Part shown: positions 37,077 to 46,775 of the stretch, piece by piece | Numbering within the stretch: position 1 is the stretch's first letter | Layout of the letters: every line of letters begins with the position of its first letter | Source of the DNA: Thiobacillus sp. | GTDB lineage: Bacteria; Pseudomonadota; Gammaproteobacteria; Burkholderiales; Thiobacillaceae | DNA: 49,561 nucleotides | Direction of reading: 5' to 3' | Assembly (NCBI GenBank): GCA_024708885.1 | Contig: JANJXT010000044.1 | Span: forward strand, 1-49,561 | Notes under the pieces: model-generated | Database searches by the model: none | What the model was told of the DNA's origin: nothing | What the model saw: the letters and a program-made list of their open reading frames with translations, nothing else | Position numbers and translations under genes: made by a program

Positions 37077-38669
37077 TCACAAGGATTGACGGAGGGCGAG
37101 CACTGCCTGGTTGCGCAGCGATTTCAGCAGCGAGAGTTCCTTTTCCGGGATGACGATATCGCCGGCCTCAGCGTGATCGCCGTAGATGAGTCCGACCGGC
37201 TTGCCTTTCACGAGGATGGGAAAAAGCACGAAGGTGCGCGCCGAAATCTGGCGGCGGAACCACACGGGGATGCGTGACGCGATCTTGGGGCTGTCGATGT
37301 CGCTGATGAGGATGTCGGCGTTGTTCTGCAGCGCGACGAGAAACACGTCGGGGGTGCCGGCGAGCGGAAAATCGAAGCAGCGTGCGAGCGCCTGCGCCCC
37401 GTCGCCGAAGCCGAACCTGCCGCGCATGGTGTTGCGGCTGGCGTCGCGAATGCACAGGATCACGTGCTCGAAGCCCATGCCGGTGTACATGGTCTCCAGG
37501 ATCATGCGCAGGATGTCGTTGAGCGACACGTTGTCGTCGATGAGCGAGTTGCCGACGTCCTGCAGCCCCGAGGCCAGCCGCGCCTGCACCGCTTCGGATG
37601 TGCGCGGCGGCGCCTCGTCCGTGGCGCACGGCGCGGGGGCCGCCTCGTGCAGCACCACGTCATCCAGCGCGTCCTCGGATGCTGTCACCGCCCGCGCCAC
37701 GCCGGCGCTTGCCGTTTCCTGCGGCGGCAGGCCGGCCCACCGTGCGGCCTGCACCGCGAACGGGCTGCGCCCCAGCTCGACGTTCACCGCCTGGGCGAAG
37801 TGTGCGAGCTCGCCGAGGACCGTGGTCATGACCGTGCCGATCTGCTCCGTCGTGACCGGCACGCTGTCGCGGAAACGCTCCACCAGCCGCGTCATCGCGG
37901 CGGGATGCCCGCCTTCCGGTGTTGCCGTCACGCTCTCGCACAGTGCGCCGCAAAATCCAGCCAGGATACGCAGACGCTCGGTATCGTTTGCGCTCTTGCG
38001 CACCCGCCCCGGCGGCAGATGCTTCATGCTCTGCACCAGGCGTTCCGGAAACCCCCAGTTGCGTGCGACGGTGATGCTCAGCTGCTCCGGCGACGCACCC
38101 AGCACTTCGGTCGTGGCGAGCGCCTCGGTGATGCCGCGCGCCGCCATCGCTTCGTGCACGGCCGCCATCTCGGCGGGAAAGTAGAACAGCATCAGCATGC
38201 GGCCCAGATGGTGCAGCATGGCGCCGATGAACGCTTCCTCGGCATCGCGCACGCCGGCCTTTTCCGCCAGTTCGCGCGCGAACAGGGCCGCGTAGAGCAC
38301 CTTGAGAAACTCCTCCTTCAGCTGCTGCGCCTGCGCGCGGTTCTGCAGGTTGTCGAACAGGATCAGGCTCAGTGCGATCGAACGCACTGCGTCGAACCCG
38401 AGGATGACCACGGCGCGCGAAACCGTGCTGATGGCGCCGCCGCCGGGACGGCCGTAAAACGCCGCATTGGCGAGTTTCAGGAGCTTGCTGGTGAGCGCGA
38501 AATCCTTGAGGATGGTGTTGGACAGTTGGTTGACGCTCTCGCGGTCGGACGCGGTGATGCGGTTGATCGCACCCACCGATTCGGACAGCGCCGGAAAGTC
38601 GCTTTCCGCCTGGATGCGCCGCAGCAGGCCGTCCAACGGCATGTCGGCACCCGAGCCGCGGCCGGTCAT
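37077..38669 (-). CDS. HDOD-GAF signalling protein
   Basis: The 530-residue soluble protein has an HDOD domain (about 10-210: FPALSESVGAINRI, LKDFALTSKLLKLANAAFYG, SRAVVILGFDAVRSIALSLI, FIGAMLHHLGRML). A linker follows, then a GAF-like sensor domain (about 365-525: LNDILRMILETMYTGMGFEH, ISARTFVLFPILVKGKPVGL). HDOD proteins are HD-like regulators usually lacking nuclease activity and linked to signalling; no ligand can be inferred. It is the second HDOD protein within 4 kb. Confidence 0.85.
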   Translation of the reverse strand: MTGRGSGADMPLDGLLRRIQAESDFPALSESVGAINRITASDRESVNQLSNTILKDFALTSKLLKLANAAFYGRPGGGAISTVSRAVVILGFDAVRSIALSLILFDNLQNRAQAQQLKEEFLKVLYAALFARELAEKAGVRDAEEAFIGAMLHHLGRMLMLFYFPAEMAAVHEAMAARGITEALATTEVLGASPEQLSITVARNWGFPERLVQSMKHLPPGRVRKSANDTERLRILAGFCGALCESVTATPEGGHPAAMTRLVERFRDSVPVTTEQIGTVMTTVLGELAHFAQAVNVELGRSPFAVQAARWAGLPPQETASAGVARAVTASEDALDDVVLHEAAPAPCATDEAPPRTSEAVQARLASGLQDVGNSLIDDNVSLNDILRMILETMYTGMGFEHVILCIRDASRNTMRGRFGFGDGAQALARCFDFPLAGTPDVFLVALQNNADILISDIDSPKIASRIPVWFRRQISARTFVLFPILVKGKPVGLIYGDHAEAGDIVIPEKELSLLKSLRNQAVLALRQSL

Positions 38670-38739
38670 CTAAGGTTCATGGCGATTCGCCGCCCCCTCC
38701 CGCAAGCGGGGGACACCGTCCTGCTGCGCAAGTTTCACG

Positions 38740-39770
38740 TTAACCGAGATCTCCCACATACCAGTCCATCGCCTCCGCGAGCCCCTCGCCGATGCGGTGC
38801 GTCGGCGCATAGCCGAGGCGGGTGCGCGCCTTGGCGATGTCCGCCAGCGAATGCCGCACATCGCCCGCGCGGAAATCGCGATACACGGGTTTGAACCCTT
38901 CGAGATGCGGACAGCGTGGCACGAGCAGCGCGCGGATCGCCTCGAACAGCTGATTGAGCGTGGTGCGCTCGCCGACCGCGACGTTGTAGACCTGGTTGGC
39001 CGCATCCGGGTGCTGACTGGTGGCGGCGAGCAGGTTGGCCTGGATGACGTTGTCGATGTAGCAGAAGTCGCGGCTGGTCTCGCCGTCGCCGTTGATGTAG
39101 ACGGGCTCGTTCGCGAGCATGCTCGCCACCCACTTCGGCACCACCGCGGCGTAGGCGCCTTCGGGATCCTGGCGGCGGCCGAAGATGTTGAAGTAGCGCA
39201 GGCCGATCGACTGCATGCCGTAGCAGCGGCCGAACACGTCGGCGTAGAGTTCGTTCACCAGCTTGGTCACGGCGTAGGGCGAGAGCGGCTTGCCGATGAC
39301 GTCCTCGACCTTGGGCAGGCCCGGATGGTCGCCGTAGGTGGAGCTGGACGCCGCGTAGACGAAGCGCTTCACCTTCGCGTCGCGCGCGGCCACCAGCATG
39401 TCGAGGAAACCGGTGTTGTTGGCGGCGTGGGTGGCGAGCGGGTCTTCCAGCGAGCGCGGCACCGAGCCCAGCGCCGCCTGGTGCAGCACGTAGTCGACGC
39501 CCTTGCACACCCCGTGGCAGGTGATGAGGTCGCGGATGTCGCCGCGCTTGAAGCTGAAGTGCTGCCAGCGCTCCGGCCCCACGCTCGCCTGCACCTGGGC
39601 CAGGTTCTTCTCGTGGCCGGTGGCGAAGTTGTCCAGGCCGACGACGCGCTGGTCGAGCAACAACAAGGCTTCGACCAGGTTGCAGCCGATGAAGCCGGCG
39701 GCGCCGGTGACGAGCCAGGTCTTCGGCTCGGCGCGAAGCTGCGCCTTCAACGCGTCGAACGCCGCCGACA

Positions 39771-39771
<1 letters not shown>
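38740..39771 (-). CDS. wbpP: UDP-N-acetylglucosamine 4-epimerase (WbpP/TviC type)
   Basis: The ATG at 39769-39771 shares a base with the stop of the preceding dehydrogenase (TGATG), with TGGAGG upstream. It encodes 343 residues. The Rossmann motif is [19 protein letters not shown]. The catalytic SSSTYGD and [20 protein letters not shown] (YxxxK) are clear. The [13 protein letters not shown] start and SVPRSLEDP loop resemble the WbpP/TviC group, which interconvert UDP-GlcNAc and UDP-GalNAc. With the 6-dehydrogenase it would supply UDP-GalNAcA for a capsule or O-antigen. Confidence 0.85.
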
Positions 39772-41051
<1,280 letters not shown>

Positions 41052-41111
41052 TTCAGGATTCCTCGTATGAAGTGTCTATCTTTGCCGCCGCGGGAATTGT
41101 ATCGAATTTGC

Positions 41112-41921
41112 ATGATGCTGCCTTGTCGCATCCGCAGGCTGGCCGTGCTTCTTGTCTGCAAGGCGCGTACCAGCCGGGTGCCGCTCTTGTTCCTCGTCTG
41201 CCTGCCGGCTCACGCCGACGTCGCCGACACCCTGCTGCAGGTGCGCCCCGGTGTAGTCGGAGTGGGCATGTTCGCCCCCACCGGCAGCCCGCGCGCCAAC
41301 CTGCAGGGCACCGGCTTCGCGGTACTCGACGGGCGCCATGTGGTGAGCTGCGCCCACATCTTCGCCAGGCCACTCGATCCCGAAAAGAAGGAAACCCACG
41401 CCGTCTTCATCGGGCACGACCGGCAGATGGCGGTGCGGCGCGCCGAGATCGTCGCCACCGACCGGCCGCGCGACCTCGTCCTGCTGAAGATCACCGGCGA
41501 CCCGCTGCCGGTGCTCAAGCTCGGCGACTCCACTCAGGCGCGCGAAGGCAGCCAGCTCTACTTCACCGGCTACCCCATCGGCTCCGTGCTCGGCCTGAAC
41601 CCGTCCACCCACCGCGCCGGACTCGCCGCCATCGTTCCCGCCTTCACCCCGCCGCCCAGCGCCACCCAGCTCACCGCACGCGCCCTCAAGCAGGCGCGCG
41701 ACGGCTACGAAGTATTCGCCCTCGACGCCATCGCCTATCCCGGCAACAGCGGCAGCCCGGTCTGGCACCCCGACACCGGCGAGGTGCTCGGCGTGGTCAA
41801 TTCCGTGTACGTCAAGGGCGCCAAGGAAGTCGCGCTGTCGGCACCCAGCGGGATTACCTATGCGATTCCGGTGCGGTATGTGCACGAGTTGATCGAGCGG
41901 GCGCTGCCGGGCGGGCGTTGA
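41112..41921 (+). CDS. Exported trypsin-like serine protease
   Basis: The ATG at 41112 gives 269 residues; an ATG 15 codons upstream is possible. The start is a long signal peptide with an arginine-rich n-region (MMLPCRIRRLAVLL...) ending at LPAHA. The catalytic triad is visible: His in HVVSCAHIFA, Asp in RPRDLVLLKI, and Ser in YPGNSGSPVWHPDTGEVLGV. It resembles HtrA/Deg-type protease domains but has no PDZ domain. It diverges from wbpO with about 60 bases between the starts. Confidence 0.85.
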   Translation: MMLPCRIRRLAVLLVCKARTSRVPLLFLVCLPAHADVADTLLQVRPGVVGVGMFAPTGSPRANLQGTGFAVLDGRHVVSCAHIFARPLDPEKKETHAVFIGHDRQMAVRRAEIVATDRPRDLVLLKITGDPLPVLKLGDSTQAREGSQLYFTGYPIGSVLGLNPSTHRAGLAAIVPAFTPPPSATQLTARALKQARDGYEVFALDAIAYPGNSGSPVWHPDTGEVLGVVNSVYVKGAKEVALSAPSGITYAIPVRYVHELIERALPGGR

Positions 41922-41957
41922 GAGTTTGCGCCTTCAACCGCCCGACCGGAAAACCAC

Positions 41958-41997
41958 GGGGGCCGTTTGTTGCGCGGACGCCGGTTGCTCGGCCCCC
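41958..41997. terminator. Hairpin between convergent genes
   Basis: GGGGGCCG (41958-41965) and CGGCCCCC (41990-41997) pair perfectly across a 24-base loop, between the protease stop and the stop of the opposing gene. There is no clear T-run on either side. Confidence 0.5.
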
Positions 41998-42014
41998 AGC
42001 AAACACCACCGGAC

Positions 42015-43133
42015 TCAGACCAGCCAGGCCGCCAGACCTCCGACCGAGTGCAGGCGCTCGGCTGCCTTGCCCGCAACGACTTCTACGGGAATGTTGCGCG
42101 CATGCGCAAGCTCCGGGAACGCCGTGCGCAGGGATTCGGTATTGCGGTCACCGCCGCAGCGCGGGCAGGCATCTTCCGTGCTGCGGTCCACCCAGCCGCA
42201 CTGCCGGCATACCCGCACCTCGCCTCGCAATCCACGCGCCACCAGCAAGCGACGTGCCTCATCGTGCTGGATGCGTGTGAGTGTGGTATCGATGCCCAGC
42301 GATGCGCGGTTCCCTTCGCCCACAGCGAGAATGGCCTCGACTTCATCCAGCTCGCGGGCACGCTTCCAGGTCTCGATTTCGGGTTCGATGCGGCGCAGCA
42401 ATTCGGGGCCAGTGACCCGTGCCGGCAGCCCGCGCACCAGTGCGCCCTGCGCGCGGCAGCCCTCGGGCAGCGCTTCCCACACCGCTTCTGCGGCCTCGGT
42501 CGGGCCGGCGACGAATACCGAGGAGAGTTGTTCGCGCTCGCGCCAGGCGCGGCAACGCTCGGCCGTTTCCTTGAAGAAGCGGACATACTGCGCGCCGACA
42601 CGCTGCTCGAAGGAATCCCGGTCGACCCCGCGGCCCGTGACCAGTTCGCGCCGGCGCCACTGCGAGAGATCGAGTTCGAAGCGAGCCTCTTTCTGCTCCA
42701 CGATCTCGCCCATCCAGTAACGGAAAAAACGCGCACCGTTGCGGTCCACCACCAGAATGCCATAGGGCTGATGCTCGTCGAGAATCCACATGAGCTGGCC
42801 GAGAGACGGCTTGCCCCAGTAGAGCTCGTCCTCCACGGGAACTTGCAGGCGGAGGACCTTCCAGTCCCTGGCACCGGCGAAGAACACCAGTCCCTTGGCG
42901 CGTGCCGGCTGCTCGTCGATATACGCATCGACGCGCTGGGCCTGTTCCTTGAGTTGCTTCGGATCGATGCCGGGCAGGCGTGCGGCGAGCGCCCTCGCCT
43001 GGCTTTTCACCCACGTACCGGCGCCCGACGGGCGCCCCTGGTTGCGGGGGTTTGCCGGATTCACATCCAGGTACACGGTCAGCACCGGCTCGCTGAGTTT
43101 GGGAAGGGTGCGCAGCAAACGGGTATCGAACAT
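42015..43133 (-). CDS. eRF1/VLRF1-like protein with zinc ribbon
   Basis: The ATG at 43131-43133, with AAGGAGA upstream, gives 372 residues. The N-terminal part (LLRTLPKLSEPVLTVYLDVN) and central beta-strand/helix blocks (GILVVDRNGARFFRYWMGEI, SSVFVAGPTEAAEAVWEALP) match bacterial proteins related to archaeo-eukaryotic release factor 1. A zinc ribbon follows at about 305-330 (CRQCGWVDRSTEDACPRCGG). Related proteins act on stalled ribosomes or peptidyl-tRNA; the catalytic loop is not obvious here, so activity is uncertain. The 268 bases upstream contain no other gene. Confidence 0.65.
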   Translation of the reverse strand: MFDTRLLRTLPKLSEPVLTVYLDVNPANPRNQGRPSGAGTWVKSQARALAARLPGIDPKQLKEQAQRVDAYIDEQPARAKGLVFFAGARDWKVLRLQVPVEDELYWGKPSLGQLMWILDEHQPYGILVVDRNGARFFRYWMGEIVEQKEARFELDLSQWRRRELVTGRGVDRDSFEQRVGAQYVRFFKETAERCRAWREREQLSSVFVAGPTEAAEAVWEALPEGCRAQGALVRGLPARVTGPELLRRIEPEIETWKRARELDEVEAILAVGEGNRASLGIDTTLTRIQHDEARRLLVARGLRGEVRVCRQCGWVDRSTEDACPRCGGDRNTESLRTAFPELAHARNIPVEVVAGKAAERLHSVGGLAAWLV

Positions 43134-43401
43134 CGCTATCTCCTTCAGCTTCGGGAAAAATCGGCGACGATGCACGAGCACGGCTGCTTCAGCCGCGCTC
43201 CGATCGCCCGGGGATTTCGTGCGGCCCTGCCTGTCTGCGGGAGGAAGACGGCTTGCGCGCAGGCCACGGGCGGGAATGTCGGCAAACCGCCACGCTAGCA
43301 CAGCCGGCCAAAGCCTTCCCAATAATTTAAAGTATGGCACTTTGTCGACAGCCTGCCAAAGCGCAGGTTGCCACGAACCGAGGGTGCCGCTTGCGCTTCC
43401 C
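43134..43401. other. Intergenic stretch upstream of the release-factor-like gene
   Basis: No gene is seen. An AT-rich patch at 43320-43345 includes the inverted pair AAAGT/ACTTT (43329-43333 and 43339-43343) and could hold the promoter of the downstream gene, but no convincing -35/-10 pair was found. Confidence 0.3.
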
Positions 43402-44418
43402 TCAAATCCCTCCCGTGAGGCTCACCCCCAGTCCAATGGTCTGCTGCCGGTGGTTGTAGTCGATGAGCGATTCGCCGTAGCCGTTTAAATACTCCACGTA
43501 GCCCCTGAGGCGGCTACGCAGGGGAAAACTCCAGCTCAGCTTCAGCGCGCCGCGGTTGTCGCCGCGCTGGAAATTGTTGCGCAGCAGCAGCGACCAGGTG
43601 TTGCGGCCGCTGGTGTAGACCGCCTGCAAGTCGCCATGTCCGAGGTAATCCTCGATGTCGGGGTTATCGTCGGTACCGGGCTCAGGCAGGCGATACCAGG
43701 GGCGCACCAGGAGCGCGAGCTTGTCGCGCTCGAAACCGAACTGCGCGTAGACCCGGTTCCAGCTGCGCGACAGATCTGCGCTGCGGCCGTTGGACTGGTG
43801 GACAAGGCCGAGGTTGACGAAGCGCCCGCGAAAGCCGGCCAGCGAATAATCGGTACGAAGCACCCACATCATTTCCGGCTCGTAGTTGGTCTCACGAAAC
43901 GCCGCGGAATAGTCGCTGTTGTAGGCCTGCCAGAACGAGGTGGTAGTGTAGCCGAACCACAGATCGAGGTCATCATTGCCGAACACGCCTTGCATGCCCT
44001 TGACCTTGAAGCTGAGTTGCACCTCGGTTTCGACCGATTTCAGCCGGGGACCATCGTGCGGATATGCGCTGTCGAAAGGCGCTTCGTTGGGGGCACTGCT
44101 GTATTTCAGCGGAAGGAAATAGTTGGCGCGGTGCGCGCGAAACAGGAAGGCGCCCTGCTTGGCCGCGTCGTCGATCTCCCAGTGGCGCGACAGGGCCGAC
44201 AGCAGGCCGGACTGCGCATCCGCCACCACCGCGCCGGGCGACGGTTCCGGTGGCGGCGGCGGACGTCCGGCGAGCGCGTCGTAGCACGCCAGCCGCTCGG
44301 CGTCGGTGGAGATCGCGCTGCAGGCTTCCCAGGCGGCGACGGATGCGCCCTGCGCGTGCGCCGGCGCGGGCGCCACGGCGGCGATGACAAGAAGAAGGCG
44401 CGAGCGGCTGCAGGTCAT
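43402..44418 (-). CDS. pldA: Outer membrane phospholipase A
   Basis: PldA is a 12-strand outer-membrane barrel enzyme that degrades mislocalised phospholipids. The ATG at 44416-44418 gives 338 residues with a signal peptide ending AHAQ. An AWEACSAISTDAERLACYDA segment follows. The catalytic region VHQSNGRSADLSRSWNRVY contains the His, Ser and Asn of the active site. The proline-rich stretch GRPPPPPEPSP links the N-terminal segment to the barrel. The C-terminal strands end QTIGLGVSLTGGI. Confidence 0.93.
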   Translation of the reverse strand: MTCSRSRLLLVIAAVAPAPAHAQGASVAAWEACSAISTDAERLACYDALAGRPPPPPEPSPGAVVADAQSGLLSALSRHWEIDDAAKQGAFLFRAHRANYFLPLKYSSAPNEAPFDSAYPHDGPRLKSVETEVQLSFKVKGMQGVFGNDDLDLWFGYTTTSFWQAYNSDYSAAFRETNYEPEMMWVLRTDYSLAGFRGRFVNLGLVHQSNGRSADLSRSWNRVYAQFGFERDKLALLVRPWYRLPEPGTDDNPDIEDYLGHGDLQAVYTSGRNTWSLLLRNNFQRGDNRGALKLSWSFPLRSRLRGYVEYLNGYGESLIDYNHRQQTIGLGVSLTGGI

Positions 44419-44494
44419 GTGGGGAACAGGGCAGGACGGGCTCGGCGCCCGGCCCGCCCCCGCGTGCGGACGAGGGCGATCGCGCGTTTCATGC

Positions 44495-45925
44495 TCAGTC
44501 CAGTTCGATGCACTGCCCCGGCTGCGGCGCCAGCGCATCCCATCCGAAACGCTCCTGCAGGGTGTCGGCAAATCCGTTCGCCACGCTCTCCTCGCCATGC
44601 ACCACGAAGACCCGGCGCGGCTTCTGGCGGATGTGGCCAAGCCACGCCAGCAGCGCGCTGCGATCGGCGTGGGCGGACAACCCGCCCAGGGTGTAAAGGC
44701 TGGCACGCACCGGGATGTCCTCGCCAAGCAGACGCACCCGTCTCGCACCGTCGACGAGGCGGCGGCCGAAGGTGCCAGCGGCCTGGAAGCCGGTGATGAG
44801 CACGCTCGATTCGTGGCGCGGCAGGTTGGCACGCAGGTGGAACTTGATCCGCCCGGCCTCGCACATGCCGCTCGCCGAGATGATCACCGCGCCGCCCCGG
44901 ATGCGGTCGAGCGCCTTGGATTCCTCGACGTCCTCGACGAACCCGAGCTTGCGGAAATACTGCGCGCCACCCTGCCGTCCCAGCACGGCGTTGGTTTCGT
45001 CGTCCAGCAGTTCCATGTGGCGGTAGGTGATCTCGGTGGCGGCAGTGGCCATCGGCGAATCGACGAACACGGAAAGCTTCGGCAGGCGTCCCTGCCGCGT
45101 CAGGTCGGCGAGCAGATACACCAGTTCCTGCGTGCGGCCCACCGCGAAGGCGGGCACGATGACATTGCCGCCCTTGCGCTCGATGGTGTCGGTCACTGCC
45201 TCGACCAGCTCGTCCTGGGTCGCTTCCATGCTCTTGTGGTCGCGGTTGGCGTAGGTCGATTCGACGAGCAGGTAGTCCGCGTCGAGAATCGGTGTGGGGT
45301 CGCGCACCAGCGGCCGCGCGGGCTGGCCAAGGTCTCCGGAAAACACGATCTTGCGCCGGCGCCTGCCTTCGCCGACCCACACCTCGACGATCGCCGAACC
45401 GAGGATGTGGCCGGCGTCGCGGAAGATGCACCGCACCTCGGGGTGCGGTGCGATCTCGAGGTCGTAGTCGACCGCATTGAGGCGCTTCAGCGACGCCTGC
45501 GCCTGCGCCACCGTATACAGGGGCGCGATCTCCCGGTGCGCCGAAGCGGTGCCCGCGCCACGGCGCGCCATGCGGCGATGGAAGCGGTCGAGGTTCTCGT
45601 GCTCGGCGTCTTTCTCCTGGATGTACGCCGAGTCGGGCAGCATCACCGCGAGCAGGTCGCAGGTGGCGCGGGTGGTGTGGATGGCGCCTCTGAAGCCCAG
45701 CGCGACCAGGCGCGGCAGCAGGCCGGAGTGGTCGATGTGGGCGTGCGTCAGGATGACGAAGTCGATGCTGCGCGGGTCGAAGGGAAAGGCGCGGTGGTTT
45801 TTCGCGCGCGTCTCGCGGCCGCCCTGGAACATGCCGCAGTCGACCAGGAAACGCACGCCGTCCGCGTCCACCAGATAGCTGGAGCCGGTGACTTCCTGTG
45901 CCGCGCCGAGAAAGGTGATGTTCAT
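44495..45925 (-). CDS. Metallo-beta-lactamase/beta-CASP RNase-like hydrolase
   Basis: The 476 residues carry the metal site H61-x-H63-x-D65-H66 in ILTHAHIDHSGLLPRL and later ligands in FRDAGHILGSAIVEVW and VFSGDLGQPARPL. The beta-CASP domain (about 210-390) holds VIVPAFAVGRTQELVYLL and ISASGMCEAGRIKFHL. The end LGGLSAHADRSALLAWL is the RMMBL motif. Such proteins are RNA nucleases related to CPSF73 (family knowledge). It belongs to a run of minus-strand genes after tetR. Confidence 0.93.
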   Translation of the reverse strand: MNITFLGAAQEVTGSSYLVDADGVRFLVDCGMFQGGRETRAKNHRAFPFDPRSIDFVILTHAHIDHSGLLPRLVALGFRGAIHTTRATCDLLAVMLPDSAYIQEKDAEHENLDRFHRRMARRGAGTASAHREIAPLYTVAQAQASLKRLNAVDYDLEIAPHPEVRCIFRDAGHILGSAIVEVWVGEGRRRRKIVFSGDLGQPARPLVRDPTPILDADYLLVESTYANRDHKSMEATQDELVEAVTDTIERKGGNVIVPAFAVGRTQELVYLLADLTRQGRLPKLSVFVDSPMATAATEITYRHMELLDDETNAVLGRQGGAQYFRKLGFVEDVEESKALDRIRGGAVIISASGMCEAGRIKFHLRANLPRHESSVLITGFQAAGTFGRRLVDGARRVRLLGEDIPVRASLYTLGGLSAHADRSALLAWLGHIRQKPRRVFVVHGEESVANGFADTLQERFGWDALAPQPGQCIELD

Positions 45926-45970
45926 GGTTCGCGTCCCGCGCCTGTCTGTTCGCAGATCGTGCTGGCAGGC

Positions 45971-46081
45971 TCAGTGCCCGACGTGGCCGTCGACCACGCG
46001 GATCGGGTAGATGCGATGGCAGGCCGAACACTGCTGCAGGGCGGCGGCGAGAACGGGGGCGGCGAGTGCGCGGGGTTTCAT
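45971..46081 (-). CDS. 36-residue CxxCH peptide, possible cytochrome c remnant
   Basis: The short frame from ATG 46079-46081 encodes an Ala-rich hydrophobic start (MKPRALAAPVLAAALQ), then CSACH, the heme-attachment motif, and ends VVDGHVGH. No axial methionine region or folded cytochrome domain follows. It may be a truncated cytochrome c gene or a genuine small peptide. It sits 8 bases after the tetR stop and 45 bases before the metallo-hydrolase. Its start is preceded by GGTGAGAATCACC, a small palindrome. Confidence 0.35.
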   Translation of the reverse strand: MKPRALAAPVLAAALQQCSACHRIYPIRVVDGHVGH

Positions 46082-46089
46082 GGTGATTC

Positions 46090-46710
46090 TCACCGGTCGG
46101 ATGGGGCGCGGATGGCCTGCAGAAAAATCGGGAACGTGCGCGCGGCCTCGCTGCGCAGCTCGCGCTGGCCGCGCAGGATCGAGGTCTGCAGGACCAGGCC
46201 CTGGACCATGCCGAGATAGAGCGTGGCGGCCGCTTGGGTGTCGAGGTCGCCGCGCGCGAGGCCCTGCTTGCGCGCATCCTCCAGCAGGCCGGCGATTTTC
46301 GCTTCGAAGCCGAGCAGGATCTCGGTGACGAGCTTGCGCAGCAGCGGGCTGCGGGCGTGCAGATGCTCGGACATCAGGAGGCGCGGGATCGCCGGCTTGC
46401 CGGCGATGAAGTCGATGTGGGCAAAGAACACGCGCTGCAGCGCGTCGAGCGGGTCGCGGCCCTCGGCAGCGGCGCGCCCGAGAACGGCCATCAGGCGGTC
46501 GCGCACCCATTGCATCACCGCCAGCCAGATCGCATCCTTGCTGGGAAAGTGGCGGAACACCGCACCCTGCGTGACACCCATGGCCTGGGCCATGTCCTGC
46601 GTGGTGACGTCGTCGACGCCCTGGCGCGCGGCCAGATCGAGGGTGACGCGCACGATTTCCTCGCGGCGTTCGTTTGCGCCCAGGCGCTTGCGGACAGGCT
46701 CGGAAGACAT
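46090..46710 (-). CDS. TetR-family transcriptional regulator
   Basis: The 206 residues have a TetR helix-turn-helix at about 17-62 (EEIVRVTLDLAARQGVDDVT, TQDMAQAMGVTQGAVFRHF, PSKDAIWLAV). The C-terminal ligand/dimer domain is all-helical and not diagnostic. A strong promoter and a palindrome lie directly upstream, suggesting self-repression. The downstream genes (mini-ORF, metallo-hydrolase, pldA) may be in its transcript. Confidence 0.93.
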   Translation of the reverse strand: MSSEPVRKRLGANERREEIVRVTLDLAARQGVDDVTTQDMAQAMGVTQGAVFRHFPSKDAIWLAVMQWVRDRLMAVLGRAAAEGRDPLDALQRVFFAHIDFIAGKPAIPRLLMSEHLHARSPLLRKLVTEILLGFEAKIAGLLEDARKQGLARGDLDTQAAATLYLGMVQGLVLQTSILRGQRELRSEAARTFPIFLQAIRAPSDR

Positions 46711-46724
46711 GCGTGTCCTTTTGA

Positions 46725-46768
46725 TAGTAACCGGAAACTACCCTATGCGCCGCGACGCGGGATGTCAA
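46725..46768 (-). promoter_or_regulatory. tetR promoter with overlapping palindromic operator
   Basis: On the minus strand TTGACA (46763-46768) and TAGGGT (46740-46745) are 17 bases apart. The palindrome TAGT-N2-CCGG-N2-ACTA at 46725-46740 begins at the -10 element and covers the start site, the usual place for a TetR autorepression operator. Confidence 0.65.
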
Positions 46769-46775
46769 GCCCGGA

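Noticed and set aside
38690..38712. CCCGC-AA-GCGGG hairpin downstream of wbpP as another copy of the bioA element
   Set aside because: Only a 5-base stem is shared in style; the sequence and loop differ, so common origin cannot be supported.
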